Below are positions 10,735 to 21,798 of a stretch of DNA of 64,000 bases, piece by piece (positions within the stretch are counted from its first letter, which is position 1; each line of letters begins with the position of its first letter). Source of the DNA: Eutreptiella sp. 'Long Island Sound 2002' (lineage: Eukaryota > Euglenozoa > Euglenophyceae > Eutreptiales > Eutreptiaceae); the NCBI GenBank assembly GCA_964036045.1, contig OZ038378.1, positions 145,293,767-145,357,766 of the forward strand, in the 5' to 3' direction. The notes beneath the pieces are model-generated. The model did no database searches. It was not told where the DNA came from and saw nothing but the letters and a program-made list of their open reading frames with translations. Position numbers and translations under genes: made by a program.

Positions 10735-10900
10735 CCCCCTTCCCCCTGCACCTCGTCAATCCCCCCCCCCTTCCCCCTGCACCTCGTCAATCCCCCCCCC
10801 TTCCCCCTGCACCTCGTCAATCCCCCCCCCTTCCCCCTGCACCTCGTCAATCCCCCCCCCTTCCCCCTGCACCTCGTCAATCCCCCCCCCCCCCCCCGCG
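10735..10900. repeat. C-rich minisatellite, ~30 bp x 6
   Basis: The unit is CCCCTGCACCTCGTCAATC plus a run of 9 or more C. Five to six near-identical copies lie in intron 3, with C runs on the plus strand. Confidence 0.92.
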
Positions 10901-11196
10901 CCTCGTCAGAGCCAAACCCCCCAAAATGTGCAGACCCCCCCCCCCGCCCGTCACCTCAGCTCCGGGCAGTCGTCTGTGGTCCGAGTCCCCTTTGCACAGC
11001 AGCCACAGCCCCCGGGCGATCAAAGTCATGAGGGGGGGCTCAAGGCACTGCGGCGCATTCGAAAATGCTCCGGAACTGAAGGTCTTCTTCGGAAAGAGGC
11101 CCGTCTGTAAATGCGGTTTGGAACACCCTCGTTTGATTGCAGGCCCCGGTCCCTCGTAGGCCCGGTGGCGGGGGCTTCTGTCAGGGGCCTACGGCA

Positions 11197-11432
11197 GGGC
11201 TGTCCTTAGGAAGCCCGATTTCTTTTGTATTAAGGACGGCCCCCAGGGACCGCCAACCACCAACTGCCAACCGCCGACTGCCAACCGCCGACTGCCAACC
11301 GCCAACCGCCAACCGCCAACCGCCGACTGCCATCCGCCAACCGCCAACCGCCAACCGCCGACTGCCATCCGCCAACCGCCGACCGCCAACCGCCAACCGC
11401 CGACTGCCAACCGCCAACCGCCGACCGCCGAA
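11197..11432. repeat. Hairpin plus CCAACCG minisatellite (copy 1)
   Basis: Inverted repeat arms at 11197-11208 and 11231-11242 (GGGCTGTCCTTA against TAAGGACGGCCC) are followed by about 180 bp of CCGCCAACCGCC / GACTGCCAA units of 7 and 14 bp. The same composition recurs at 21799-22045, so hairpin and minisatellite move or evolve together. Confidence 0.85.
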
Positions 11433-11524
11433 GTTGAGAAGCAGAGAGCGTCCCCGTGAACGTTCGTGTCTGTGGCCGTTACAAAAGGTCTCCCCCCCGC
11501 CCCCCCCCCCCCCCTGAAGCACAG

Positions 11525-12124
11525 CCCCGGCCTATGCCCAGGGGCGGCCCCGATGGCATCGGGCCGAGCCCCGCGGCCGCGCCCCTCGTGCCCCAGGAGT
11601 ACCTCCGGGACGGGGAGTCCCCGAAGTGCGGCGACAACAAGGACGACCGCGGGCAGAACATGGGCGGGGCCTGGGCCAGCGCGGTGTACACCTTCGGGAT
11701 GCCGGGCTACCAGGACGCCTCCGCGGACGCTCACCTCGGCTACTACGCCGACGACAACAAGTACCCCACGATCCAAGAGGCCTCCGACGCGTGCACGGCC
11801 CTGGGCGCGCGGTGCGCGGGCGTCGTGCAGGAGGCCGACGTGTTCACCGTCCGCGCCGGCACGACGCCCGCGCCCTCCGCCACGGGGCAGACGTCGTGGC
11901 TGAAGGGGTGCGGCGACGGGTACTGCGAGACGCGGGCCAACGCGGTGCTGCCGGGCTTCGCGGGGGGGGACCACACGGCGTACCCCACGAAGGCGGCGGC
12001 GGAGGAGGCCTGCGACAAGGCCGGCACTTTGTGCGGGGGGGTGACGCGGGAGAAGCGCGTCTACACCTGCCGCCAGGCGGAGCTCCCCAAGCGCGAGGGC
12101 GAGATCACGTTTCTGAAGAAGTGA
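11525..12124 (+). CDS. Sushi/WSC-like extracellular protein, last exon
   Basis: About 199 codons ending in TGA. It completes the WSC/PAN-like domain (EYLRDGESPKCGD, then GGAWASAVYTFG). It then encodes two copies of a module of about 60 residues with A-x4-C-x2-x-G-x2-C-x-G-V followed by an aromatic/Cys strand and ending in TSWLK or ITFLKK. The sequence is GC-rich with high GC at third positions. Assembled with exons 1-3 the product is about 608 aa. The long minus-strand ORF across this exon is a shadow caused by GC-rich codon use. Confidence 0.8.
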   Translation, partial: PRPMPRGGPDGIGPSPAAAPLVPQEYLRDGESPKCGDNKDDRGQNMGGAWASAVYTFGMPGYQDASADAHLGYYADDNKYPTIQEASDACTALGARCAGVVQEADVFTVRAGTTPAPSATGQTSWLKGCGDGYCETRANAVLPGFAGGDHTAYPTKAAAEEACDKAGTLCGGVTREKRVYTCRQAELPKREGEITFLKK

Positions 12125-13730
12125 TGCCGGTGACGAGCGAGCGGCCGGAAGCGGCGCCGGCCCTGTGGACCCGCGGGCGGGGCCGTTGGCCCCGGCCGGG
12201 CCTTTAAGAAGATTGGGGGGGGGGTACAGGACGCGGTGCGCGCGCGGCGCGTGCGTTCGGGCGACGGCGCAGACACACGCGCCCGTTCGGCAGCGAAGGG
12301 CATGCGTTCCCAAAGCCGTAAGGGGGATTGCCATGGCACACACACTGCACTGTGCCCCCCTTGCAGTTGCACCCGCGTCTCCTTCGTGGCGTCCTGCAGG
12401 CACACACCCGCTCAAATGGTGATACAGTGCCTGCCACCGTCATCTCCGCCTCCGCGTGTGGGCAGTAGGTGAGCGTCGAGTAGCCAAGGAGCCAAGGAAT
12501 GGCCCTTTCCCCATATTTTGTCCCAACACGGCACGCGGTGCGCGCGCGCTGCACGCGGGGTGCGCGCGCGCTGCAAGTCATCCCCCTGAGATCTTGGGAG
12601 TATACTATTAGACCTGCGAGGGCGGCGGAGTCCCGGCCATCGTCCGAGTCTCTGTCTCTGGCTCGTGGCCTAACCGCCGCCTGGCCGGGCGGGTGCGGGG
12701 GGCAGATTCGGAGGGGACGGGGCATTGAGTGGGCTGTCCGTGGGGGTGGCAGTGGGGGTGCTGCGGGCGCTGTATGATATATCCGCGTGGCGTCCCTTTT
12801 GTCGGCGCCCGCGTCTTTATAATGGGCCCGCCCCCCGCCGGGCCCCCGTCTTCGTTGTTATAAATCTCGGTTCCAGTGCCCATGTGTATGGCCGCAGCCC
12901 CCCACCCCCACCCACCCACCCCCGCCCCCTTCCCCCCCTCCGACTGCCCCGTCTGCTACATCGAGGCCTGGGCCCACCCGACGCATCGCTATGACATCAC
13001 CGGCCGGTCCCGCCGCCGTCCCATGTGACGCGCGCGCGCGCGATGCGATCCCCCCGGGCCCTGCGCCGCGCACCCAGCACCGCACCCCCCCCCCCCCCCC
13101 GCGCCGGGAGGGCGTGCAGGTGCCGACCCCCCCCGTAGACGCAGCGCGTGTCCCCGACGCGGGCCTGTGCCGCCCGTTCGACGGTTTCTCCTTCTGCGTG
13201 TCACGCACACGCGCTGCACACGCGGCCGGGCCGCACGAGGGCCCGGCGGTTTGACTGCGATGTTGTCCGGTGCTTTCGCTGCGGGTGCTTCGCGTGGGAG
13301 ACCGGGGGTGGTCCGGTGATGTGGCGCATGAGGGGGGGGGCGCACGGGCGTGGGCGATGCAGTGGTCCGGTGGCTGAGGCAGGGCCCACGGGGGGCGGGG
13401 CCTTGCGGCCCAGGGGACGCCGATCAGCCCCTTTCTGCCCCCGCCTTCCGTCTGCCGGGAAGCGTCGGGCGCAGCGCGGGGCCTCAAAACACGGCGGCGG
13501 CGATTTCCAAGAGTGAAACCGGGCGGACGGAATGCGAGCCAGGCCCCTCCTCCCCTGTCCTCCCGGTGTCCGTCTCTGGGGGCGCGTGGCTTTGCGGCGG
13601 GGGGCTCAGAGTTTTGCTGCGGAACGCAGCATCTCCGGGGGGGGGGGGCGGGGGCTGACACCCCCCCCCCCCGGAACCGGATGTCATACAGTACAGGGGC
13701 GGGGGAGGGGGATTTTCGTGGCACTTTAAT
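12125..13730. other. Very GC-rich intergenic region
   Basis: Downstream of the Sushi/WSC gene. It contains alternating CG and GCGCGC tracts (for example 12531-12572 and 13028-13044) and C/G runs. Several long ORFs cross it on both strands, but they overlap each other and show no domain, so I do not call genes here. Confidence 0.5.
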
Positions 13731-13734
13731 TTCG

Positions 13735-14216
13735 CGTGGCAAATCACCTCGAAGAGAGGTTGTTAGATCAAGCGCAGGCGCGGGCGTCATATACCCCCCT
13801 TTTTTGGGGTCATTCGCGTAGCATACCCCAAGGCATGATATTGGATGTCCAACCCCTTGTAAAATCATTATTTTGCCCAATAAGACCATCCCCCAATGGA
13901 TTTTTTGATTCTGAGGCCTCTATCCCCTAAAACTGGATATCACTTTTTGGGGGGGGGGGGGGGGGGTGGGGGGGGGGGGTGTTGGGGGGGGGGTCAAAAG
14001 TTTTTGCTGAAAAGGCTCCAAGCAGTGGGGAAGCATATCGTTAACACACCACTGCTGGTCGAATGGTACCGCACCAGTCCGCAGGAATCCCCGCCGGCGG
14101 TTCGAATCCTGGTCGGCCCACTCTTGGCGGCGGCGGCGGCGGCGGCATATTCACCGGCCCGGGGTTTGAACCGCCGACCCAAAAGTCCGGAGCCCGTTGC
14201 ATTACCATTCGGCCAC
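13735..14216 (-). repeat. Composite tRNA-headed SINE-like repeat (copy 2)
   Basis: The ~190-bp body (13735-13930) is followed by G tracts, TCAAAAGTTTTT, and two tRNA-like segments in opposite orientation. On the plus strand TGGTCGAATGG (14056-14066) and GGTTCGAATCC (14099-14109) resemble A and B boxes. On the minus strand GTGGCCGAATGG (14205-14216) and GGTTCAAACCCC (14161-14172) do so as well. A GCG-triplet run separates them. These are pol III promoter-like motifs. A functional tRNA is unlikely because acceptor stems are missing. Confidence 0.6.
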
Positions 14217-14389
14217 TGTTCAACCAGGACAAAAGAGTCCCCACTGCTTGGGACCGTGTCTGCCACTGACAAAAACCCAAACTGTGTCTTTCTGTCTGAC
14301 TGACTGCTGGCCTGGCTCAGGGACTGCTTGGCTGACTGTCAACCTCTCTTCGAGGTGCACTGCCGAAGGCAATAGAATTTTCGCGTTTC

Positions 14390-16450
14390 AAATTGACCGT
14401 GGAATTTCCCACGCGAAATTCCGGGTTCTCCGCAAATTTCTCGCACACCAGCGGTACGCACTGTGGACTCTGGCGGGGGGGTGATACCCTCAACCGGGGG
14501 GCCCGCGGAATTTCCCACAGCGAACTTTACCACCGCGAATTTGACTTGGCGCGAAATTTGCCCCCCTCCCGAAGGGGGAAGCAATGAACTTTGACAACAG
14601 GAAATGTTGATTTGGGCTGTTTTTGGTACACAAACTTTGGGACTTTTGGTTCCAGACCCCCCCCCCCCCCCCTCATGGAGAAGGGAGGAACACGAATGTA
14701 CCTCCTGGGGCCAGATAGGGTCTACCTGGTGCAGGTAGTGGCAGACCCTCGGAGTAGTCAAACAGGACAAGTCATCCGGGGGCTCCGTTGACACAACCAA
14801 AACACGTTGGGGCCCACAGAGGGTCAGAATGAGCAGTGCCGAGGGGCCAATAGGCGCCGCCAAAGGCAAACAATCAGATACCGAGGCCTTGTGCCAGACT
14901 TGGGGGGGGGGGGGGCTTTCAGATTTAATAACGTCGCAGGCGTTGCAGAGGGGTCATGTGGGTCATGTGCTGTAGGGCAGTCTTGGCCGATCAGTGCGCC
15001 GGGGGTCCTGAGGGAGCACTGGGCCAGGGCACCGGTCCCCACGATTTGGAGGGTCTGAGCGAACTTCCTCCGATGGGCCTGACCTTGGGCCCGGGGTTCA
15101 GGCAGGTCCAGGGGTACAGTGGACGGGGGGCGGGCAAACCCTCGACACCCCCCAACTGTGAGGCGTGGGTGTGAATTCCAGTTCCCGGTCACACTCCACG
15201 GGGGCGAGAGCAACACCGGCCCGGCATACGTGGGAATTGCCGCATGCCCCCCGCCGGTGGGGCCTGTACTCTGTGGAGCAGGGATGCATTAGAAGTGAAG
15301 GGACCTCACAGGCGGCCGCAGAAGCAGTCGGACAGGCGGTTGGAGGAGGTTGCCAAAGCGGTTGGGGTAATTACTGTCGGTTACAAATGCCATGGAAGCC
15401 GGGTACCTCCCCACTTCCAGTGCATCTCTGCTGTGGAGTCACTGACACAAACCCCCCGCTCCCACACAGAGGGCGGCGAGTCCGAGGGGTGGGATGGGGG
15501 GTTGAAGCGCTGAACACGCCTTCTTCTGTCCAACGGAAGTGTCCCCTCAAAAGGTTTTGATCGGGGACCTTCGGCACCCGAACCGGAAACCCACGTTTGG
15601 GGGGGGCTGGCGGGGGGGGTGGACGCGTCAATCCGGGCCCCGATACACGCGCAAGGTTCTCTTCGGTGGGGCCTCCCCAAAGAATGGCAGGGGCACCCAG
15701 GCCCGATGGGCAGGTACTCTTGCAGGCCCATGGGAGTGCAGCCACCAAAACTGCACCCACGGACAGTTTAGTCGGCTCCATCACAAAACAGGCCACGCCC
15801 ACCAACAGGTGAGGAATGTCCACCGAAAGTCGGGGTGCAGCTGCAAATGGTTGGGCAATTCCTGTCGGGCGTGAGGGCGCAGCTGCAAGCAATCTGGGAC
15901 ATCGCCCTTCCTGAATGATCCCCGATGACCCTCGGCAGCATTGGACGTGGCGTGTGTCCTCGTTTGGTGGCACCGCGAGTGCGTACCCGCCTGTGGGGAT
16001 CAGGCCCACCTCGTGCGGTCCCCGGTCCTGCGGTGGGAATGGTGGGGGGGCATGGGGTCTTCTGTCAAAATTCTGGTTTCCGCGCTCACACCGGGCCTAA
16101 AGTGCCAAAGTATGACAGGAAATACCTTTTCTGTCTGAGAACCTGATCTCAGCACCAAAATCTGACCAAAAATGCGATTTCTGTCGAAACGTGACCCATG
16201 TCCTGAGACATAGCCCTCTGGCTCTGCAATGGTCACAACCCCCAGAAATGGACAAAAGAATCCAATTTCTGCCAAAAAATGGGCCCAAAGTATCCAAAAT
16301 CGTGCCATCGGGGGAGGGGGACCCAGATGACGCGAAAAAGGCCACCAGAAGCAGGTTGACCCGACCTGAATCCATCCGGCGGTATCTGTGCGAAGCATCA
16401 AAGTGGTGTGACCTGACACTGGCCGACGGTAGGAAGATATGTACCGGCAC
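14390..16450. other. Non-coding, repeat-derived DNA
   Basis: It contains a copy of the ~125-bp repeat (15286-15410), C and G runs, and repeated GGAATTTCCCA / CGCGAAATT motifs around 14380-14570. No gene is supported. Confidence 0.5.
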
Positions 16451-16451
16451 T

Positions 16452-17156
16452 AATTTTTTGCATGGATCCAGCGACGACTTTTGACCTGAGCCCCATGGCA
16501 CCATCTGCGATTCCCCGTTGGTGGATGATCGAGCATGCCCCAAAGCGAGGCACATGAAGAAGATGCTGAAAGAACGTCCAGGCATCCTGTGCACAAAGGC
16601 AGGGGCTGTCACGGGGTCCCGGTGTCCGGCCAATGCAATCGATTTCAGCTCTGAGTCAGATCTATGTACCTTTTTTTTTTGCAATCCAGGACAGTGACTG
16701 TTAAGTCCTTGGTCCATGAGATACATCAAGGCAGTATGTGCCAAACTGGCAGGAACAGACACGGTAGATGGACATGGGCAGATGCCTATTGCCCCCATTT
16801 GCCCTGGGGACTTCGGGGAAACCAACAATAAATAGCATCATTTGGGGTATCCTTGTGGATCCGTGAGCACGGAAAATCCCCTACCCCTGCCATCGTGGGT
16901 GCGTGTGGATGGGGAGACGGGGGCACGAGCTCAACACACACAACGATCCGTACTGATGGCTGACGGGCACAACCAGGGGTGGGGCACATGGAATTTCAGG
17001 GATTCTGGTATTTCCGTGGCAGGAAAATCACGGAAAATCACGGAAATCGGCCAACGTTGAAAATCACGGAAATCACGGAAAATCACGGAAAATCACGGAA
17101 ACGGAAATTGAAGTTCCTATTGTTTGCTATTGTTGTTCCTGGCCGCCACGGAAAAT
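16452..17156. repeat. Right copy of the ~0.7-kb direct repeat
   Basis: Near-identical to 1-712 at a distance of about 16.45 kb, same orientation. The sequence to the right differs from that at 713 onward, so this is not a simple tandem duplication of a long unit within the window. Confidence 0.85.
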
Positions 17157-17585
17157 CACGGAAAATCACGGAAACGGAAATGAAAGTTTGTGTTGTTTGC
17201 TATTGTTGTTCCTGGTTGCTAAGTGTTAGAGTGCGGTCATTTAGTCTGGCTGGACTGGTTGATGTTAAAAATAGGCAGCCTATGGGCAAGGACCTGCGTG
17301 AGGCCTGCGTCACCATGTTTTGCAATGGTGATGTTCAAGAACAGTTCGCAAAATGGCAGTAGACCGCCCCCAAATGTCTTGTGCTTTGTTTCGTCTCTTG
17401 TGGGTGTCCAGGTGAGGCAAAGCGGATGCATAAGGAACATTTTTGTACCACGGAAACACCACAGAAAATCACGGAAATATCATGGAAATACCATGGAAAA
17501 TCACGGAAAATCACGGAAAATAACGGAAAATCACGGAAAATCACGGAAAATCACGGAAGGGGTTTTTCAGGCCAATCACGGAAAT
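17020..17585. repeat. GGAAAATCAC minisatellite blocks
   Basis: Two blocks (about 17020-17185 and 17450-17585) of the 10-bp unit seen at 572-712. A segment of about 65 bp carrying GTTTGCTATTGTTGTTCCTGG is itself duplicated around 17100-17215. Confidence 0.85.
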
Positions 17586-17599
17586 AGTAGAATCCCTGA

Positions 17600-19090
17600 T
17601 GGAATCCCGCATCGGCTGGCAGGGCCAACCCCGCAAAGATGGGGTACCGTAACAGCCCTTATCTTCGGGGCACTCATCAAATTGCGGAAAGATGATTCAA
17701 AGTCCTCTGGAAGGCAGTGACACGGCTGCTCTGACTCTCTGGGCACAATGCAATGAGGCACTAGCACGTCCCGAGCATGCGGACACCATCCATCGCACAC
17801 ACACGGATGGTAGGGTGGTCTCCGCATGCCCCTGCAGGGGCCTACATGGGTGGCAGGCGGGCTAGGGTCTGATAAAGGGGCGGATGGAGGGCGGCGAGGC
17901 AGGACGGCAAAAACAGTCAAACGACCCCCGCAACAACCAGCACAACCCCATACGCCAACTACGCCGCTAACGCGCGCACGGCACATCCTGCGACATCCAG
18001 CACAGCCCTGGCAAACCAACCACCGGGCTTTGCAGACGCGGAAACACACCGGCAGGAGCACCGGCCGCAGCGGCCGACAGAACGCAGCGACCCGACGCAA
18101 CATGCGAAGGGAAGAACGGGTGACTGTCCCGGGCCCCGTAAAGAAACAACAACCCGACGGAATGTCACACGGGGCTGGCAAGGCCCCGGAGCGCCGTTCC
18201 CTAGGCTGGCCAGGGCTCAAGGTGAGACTAATCTGACTGGATCAACCCACACCACCGCATGGAGCCCTCAGGCATACCCACTTGTGTGCTGGGGTATGGC
18301 TTTGCCTTGGGGGCGATGGCCCAACCAACGGGTGTGAGACATGGGGAAACCCTGTGAGTGTGCCTGCGTTTGATCAGCCACAATCTTAATTACAGGATGA
18401 CAGGATTACAGAACTACATGCAGCAGACCACCTTTTCCTTCCATTTTGCACCAACACTGTCGTATGTGTATGTACGTCAGGAATTTTCTGACAGAACCAG
18501 GGGGTGCCGAGGAGGGTGGAGGGTGACCCTCCGCCTTACCTTGTTCGGATTGAAGCACTAGCTTGGTTGGTGGCGACATCCTTGCTGGGCATGATGGATC
18601 ACGTACCTGCCTTGATAGGGACACGGTGCAGGACTCATGGGCCATGTGTGTTGGCGCACAAGCACAGGTGGGCACCGAGTATCCTACCTGGACCAAGGTG
18701 GTGGGCGGTGCTGCAGCACCACCGAGCACCCAAAAACATTTTGGTGCTTCAAGCACCGACACCAAAACCAAAGGGGGGGAGGCGGTCATGCGATAGAGAG
18801 ACACGGAACGTTTCTGGGCCTATTTGTGCTAATTTGTACCATTTTTGCACCTGCAGCACCCTTCAGATGACCGAAGAGGTCGGATCGCAAGGTCTGTGGA
18901 GTGAACAGGTGCACCAAGTTGTTGAACGAAGGGGGGGGGGGGTGGCAATAAAATAAAGTATCATTATCAAAGATAAACAAAATTTGGTTTTGGGCTGAGG
19001 GAAGGAGGAGGGCACCTTCGTGCTGTCACAGACAAAGTTTCATTTGTGTCGTGCACCACCCTCCCTCAGATCCCATGCCGGGACCCACAA
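17600..19090. other. Non-coding region
   Basis: It is GC-rich at 17.8-18.2 kb, where long overlapping ORFs on both strands look like composition artefacts, then mixed. No gene is supported. Confidence 0.45.
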
Positions 19091-19094
19091 GGAA

Positions 19095-19453
19095 AAAGCA
19101 AATCACCTCAAAGAGGGTTGTTAGATCAAGCTCAGGTGCGGGTGCCGAATACCCCCCCCTTTGGGGGGTTATCCGCGCAGCATACCTCAAGGTGCGGTAT
19201 CGGATGTCTAACCCCTTGTACAATCATCTTTCCGGGAGACAAAACGATTCCCCAATGAATTTTTTGATTTTGAGCTTGTAATTTGGTACCCCTTTTTAGG
19301 GAGGTTGGGGGGGGTGTCAAAAGTTTTGTGAGTAGAAGGATTGGAGCCCTGGTGTGCGAAATGGAATCCGGTTCCAGGACGACCAGCGGTGGATTGCCAG
19401 CCCGGGATTTGATCCAACGAATCGACGTGCCGAGCACTGAGCCGCTCAGCCAC
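19095..19453 (-). repeat. Composite tRNA-headed SINE-like repeat (copy 3)
   Basis: The same order as at 13735-14216: 190-bp body, GGGGGGTGTCAAAAGTTTT, then a minus-strand tRNA-like head with GTGGCTGAGCGG (19442-19453) and GGATCAAATCC (19405-19415), A- and B-box-like. The minus-strand element would start at the right and end with the body at the left. Confidence 0.6.
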
Positions 19454-20238
19454 AGTGAGGGGATTCCTGCTGGTTGCGGGGGGGGGGGGGGGCGAAGGCA
19501 TTTTTCTGTCGAAATGTCAGGACCATACGCCAAATTTTGGGGCTAAAACATCGCTCTTTTGACCGAAGTCGGTTGTCTGTTGTGTTTCAGCATATTTCGG
19601 CAATTTTTTCGACAGCAGTTGGACCTTCTGCTCCCTCAAAACATTTGACCATTTCATGACGTGGCCTGCGCTGCTGTTAGCCTGGCATGCTTTCTTGTTT
19701 GAGAGGTTCCATTGCTCTGGTCCGGCTTTTCGCATTGATACTTTCCCTGAAGCGACTCTGTGGGGGGTCCATGTCAGCAAATGTTATCAAATGTATCAAA
19801 TGTATCAAATGTACATATGGTACCACCCACCAACCCCCCTAAAACGACCCTTCATTTGTTTTGGGGTGGTGATAGTCTTATTACGGCCCCATCTTGGATG
19901 GGTGCGGAGCCCTGCCCCAATGTTTCGGGATCTGTCATACATAGACAACCTTTGCAGCTCATTTTCTTTTACCTTGGGTCCTGCTTCAGCCGGCGCATCG
20001 AACACATCACAGGGGTGGTCGAAATGATACTCAAAATAGTTGTCTAGTCTTCCCAGTTGTTGTTTCTGTTTTCACCGGATGCCATGAAGTCATCGATTCC
20101 GAGGCCGGGGGGGGGGGGGGGGGTTGTGGTGAGTGACATGCTGCACCCTCTTCCGGGATGCGTCTGGGCCAATGGTGGGTTACCTCCATTGGGGGTTACC
20201 TTCCACCCAAACAGGCCAACCAAAGCAGAGTGCAGGGG

Positions 20239-21435
20239 ATGCGGGTGTGTGCCGCCTTCCTTTTGTGGGCAGTGATGACATGGGCGTCCACGTGCATTCG
20301 AGTGCTTGCGGTCTGCACTGTGGCCACGCACTGGGGCTCACATGCCGGACCCCAAGAGCCACGTGCCGAGCAACGGGCGCTGATATTCTGGCACATTGCA
20401 GTGATCAATGGCACAGAACCCAAATTGCAAGAGGTCCTTGACCGTCAGCTGGCGGCATTGGAGGGGTCCGGGCTGCTGCCGCGCTGCTTCGTGTCGATCG
20501 GCCTCGTCGGGGACCCGTCGGCGAAGACCCCGACGCTCAACCGCATTCTCGAGCGGCCCAACGTCCGAGTGGTCGCGCGCGCGTCGCCGCCGGCGTACGA
20601 GTGCGTGACCACCCGCCCGCTCTGGCGGCTCGCGGTCCAGGAGGTCGAGAAGTGCCGCGCGCGCCGGAAGTGCGCCGAGGACAAGCTCCCGCCGGTGCTG
20701 TACATGCACAGCCGCGGCATCACGCGGAGCGCGCAGGAGTACGCCCCGTCGTCGGACTGGACGCGGATGATGGAGTACATGCTGATCGAGCACTGGCGGA
20801 CGAGCGTGGCCCTGATCGCGCGGCACAAGGTGCGGACGACGGGCTGCGAGCTCTGGATCCACCCCCTCGCCCCGGCGTGGCACTACTCCGGGAACTTCTG
20901 GTGGGCCAGCCTGCCGCACATCGCGCTCCTCCCCGACCCCGAGCTGCTGACGAACTGGTCCCGGCGGCTGGACGAGAAGCTGGTGCGGTTCGACTGCGGG
21001 GAGAGCTGGGTGCTGCGGGACATGGGGGCGCGGCCGCAGCACGTGGTGCTGCACTACACGGGGTGGCACCCCGGGGAGCGCGGCCGCATCAACTCGTACG
21101 AGGACATGTACCCGCGGCGGATGTACGACTGCCCCCGGCGCACGAGCTCCGAGGAGTTCCCCGTCATCCCCTCGGTCGTCCCCTGCGCCCCGATCGAGCA
21201 GTGCACCGGCGCCGGGTGCGGCGACGAGATCGTGATGCGGCGGACGGGGGGGGTCAGCATGGCGGAGTTTCTGCACGTCAAGAATCTGACGGGCTTCCCC
21301 TGGATTGTTGAGATACCCTCGTCGGAGGCCCCGCTGGGCTTTGTGCACACAACAACGGGGTGGCCCGCGCCAATGAAACTCAGCATGTTCTTGACCATTG
21401 CCCTCACCGTTTTTCTCTGGTGCAGAAAGAGATAA
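20239..21435 (+). CDS. Membrane-anchored glycosyltransferase-like protein
   Basis: A 398-aa protein if translation starts at the ATG at 20239; the frame is open from 20158. Residues 1-30 are hydrophobic (signal anchor) and the last 20 contain a second hydrophobic stretch ending in a basic tail, so the catalytic part probably faces the Golgi lumen or outside. The core has YMHSRGI, then W-x3-MEYMLIEHWR, then WHYSGNFWWA and a terminal DCGESW region. These features resemble a family of putative glycosyltransferases common in algae, with the SGNFWWA motif as signature. Donor, acceptor and linkage cannot be inferred. Codon use is GC-rich like the Sushi/WSC exons. No intron is needed, though upstream non-coding exons are possible. 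Confidence 0.7.
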   Translation: MRVCAAFLLWAVMTWASTCIRVLAVCTVATHWGSHAGPQEPRAEQRALIFWHIAVINGTEPKLQEVLDRQLAALEGSGLLPRCFVSIGLVGDPSAKTPTLNRILERPNVRVVARASPPAYECVTTRPLWRLAVQEVEKCRARRKCAEDKLPPVLYMHSRGITRSAQEYAPSSDWTRMMEYMLIEHWRTSVALIARHKVRTTGCELWIHPLAPAWHYSGNFWWASLPHIALLPDPELLTNWSRRLDEKLVRFDCGESWVLRDMGARPQHVVLHYTGWHPGERGRINSYEDMYPRRMYDCPRRTSSEEFPVIPSVVPCAPIEQCTGAGCGDEIVMRRTGGVSMAEFLHVKNLTGFPWIVEIPSSEAPLGFVHTTTGWPAPMKLSMFLTIALTVFLWCRKR

Positions 21436-21798
21436 CCCTGAGCCAGGTGGGGGGGGGCTGTGCCTTCCTGGATGTTTGGTGTGTGCCATCTTTGTATGTA
21501 GCAGTCCAGGGGGGGCCTGACACTACAACAGTATGCAGAAATACCCCGCCCCCCAAACACCCCGACAGACATGCAGAATACTCTACCCCCTCCACCCCCC
21601 GGGTGCCCAATAACCGCCGCCGGCGGTCCCAGAAATCCCGGACACCGAGATACCCACGCCCACGCCGGGGCGCAACCACCAGCGGATCCGGTCCCCAAAC
21701 TCAGGCAAAATTCAGAGACCCAACGAATCGGCAGAACAAATCTGCGAGGTCGGCCAAATTCGGCCGCCGAGTTGGGGGTAGGGGGTATCCCTCGCCCA

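Larger units (their letters stand above)
9489..11524 (+). other. Intron 3 of the Sushi/WSC-like gene
   Basis: The GT donor at 9489 is firm. The acceptor is placed at TGAAGCACAG ending at 11524, after a long C tract, giving phase 0. An acceptor a few bases away or an extra small exon cannot be excluded. The intron contains several repeats listed separately. Confidence 0.65.

Noticed and set aside
11189-12415. 408-codon minus-strand ORF opposite the last Sushi/WSC exon
   Set aside because: It is a shadow of a GC-rich coding exon plus a minisatellite translated as Gly/Leu/Arg repeats; no domain.
12858-13889. 343-codon minus-strand ORF across GC-rich DNA and the SINE-like body
   Set aside because: It joins unrelated repeat and GC-rich sequence; the shared N-terminal piece is the repeat, not a conserved gene.
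14161-14216. tRNA gene on the minus strand
   Set aside because: A- and B-box-like motifs are present, but no acceptor stem or proper anticodon stem can be drawn, and the segment belongs to a repeat.
17576-18220. Cys-rich 214-codon minus-strand ORF
   Set aside because: It lies in GC-rich DNA with an equally long plus-strand ORF, lacks a regular cysteine pattern and matches no domain.
20338-21489. 383-codon minus-strand ORF opposite the glycosyltransferase-like gene
   Set aside because: It is an antisense shadow of high-GC third positions; Pro/Arg/Ala-rich with no motif.
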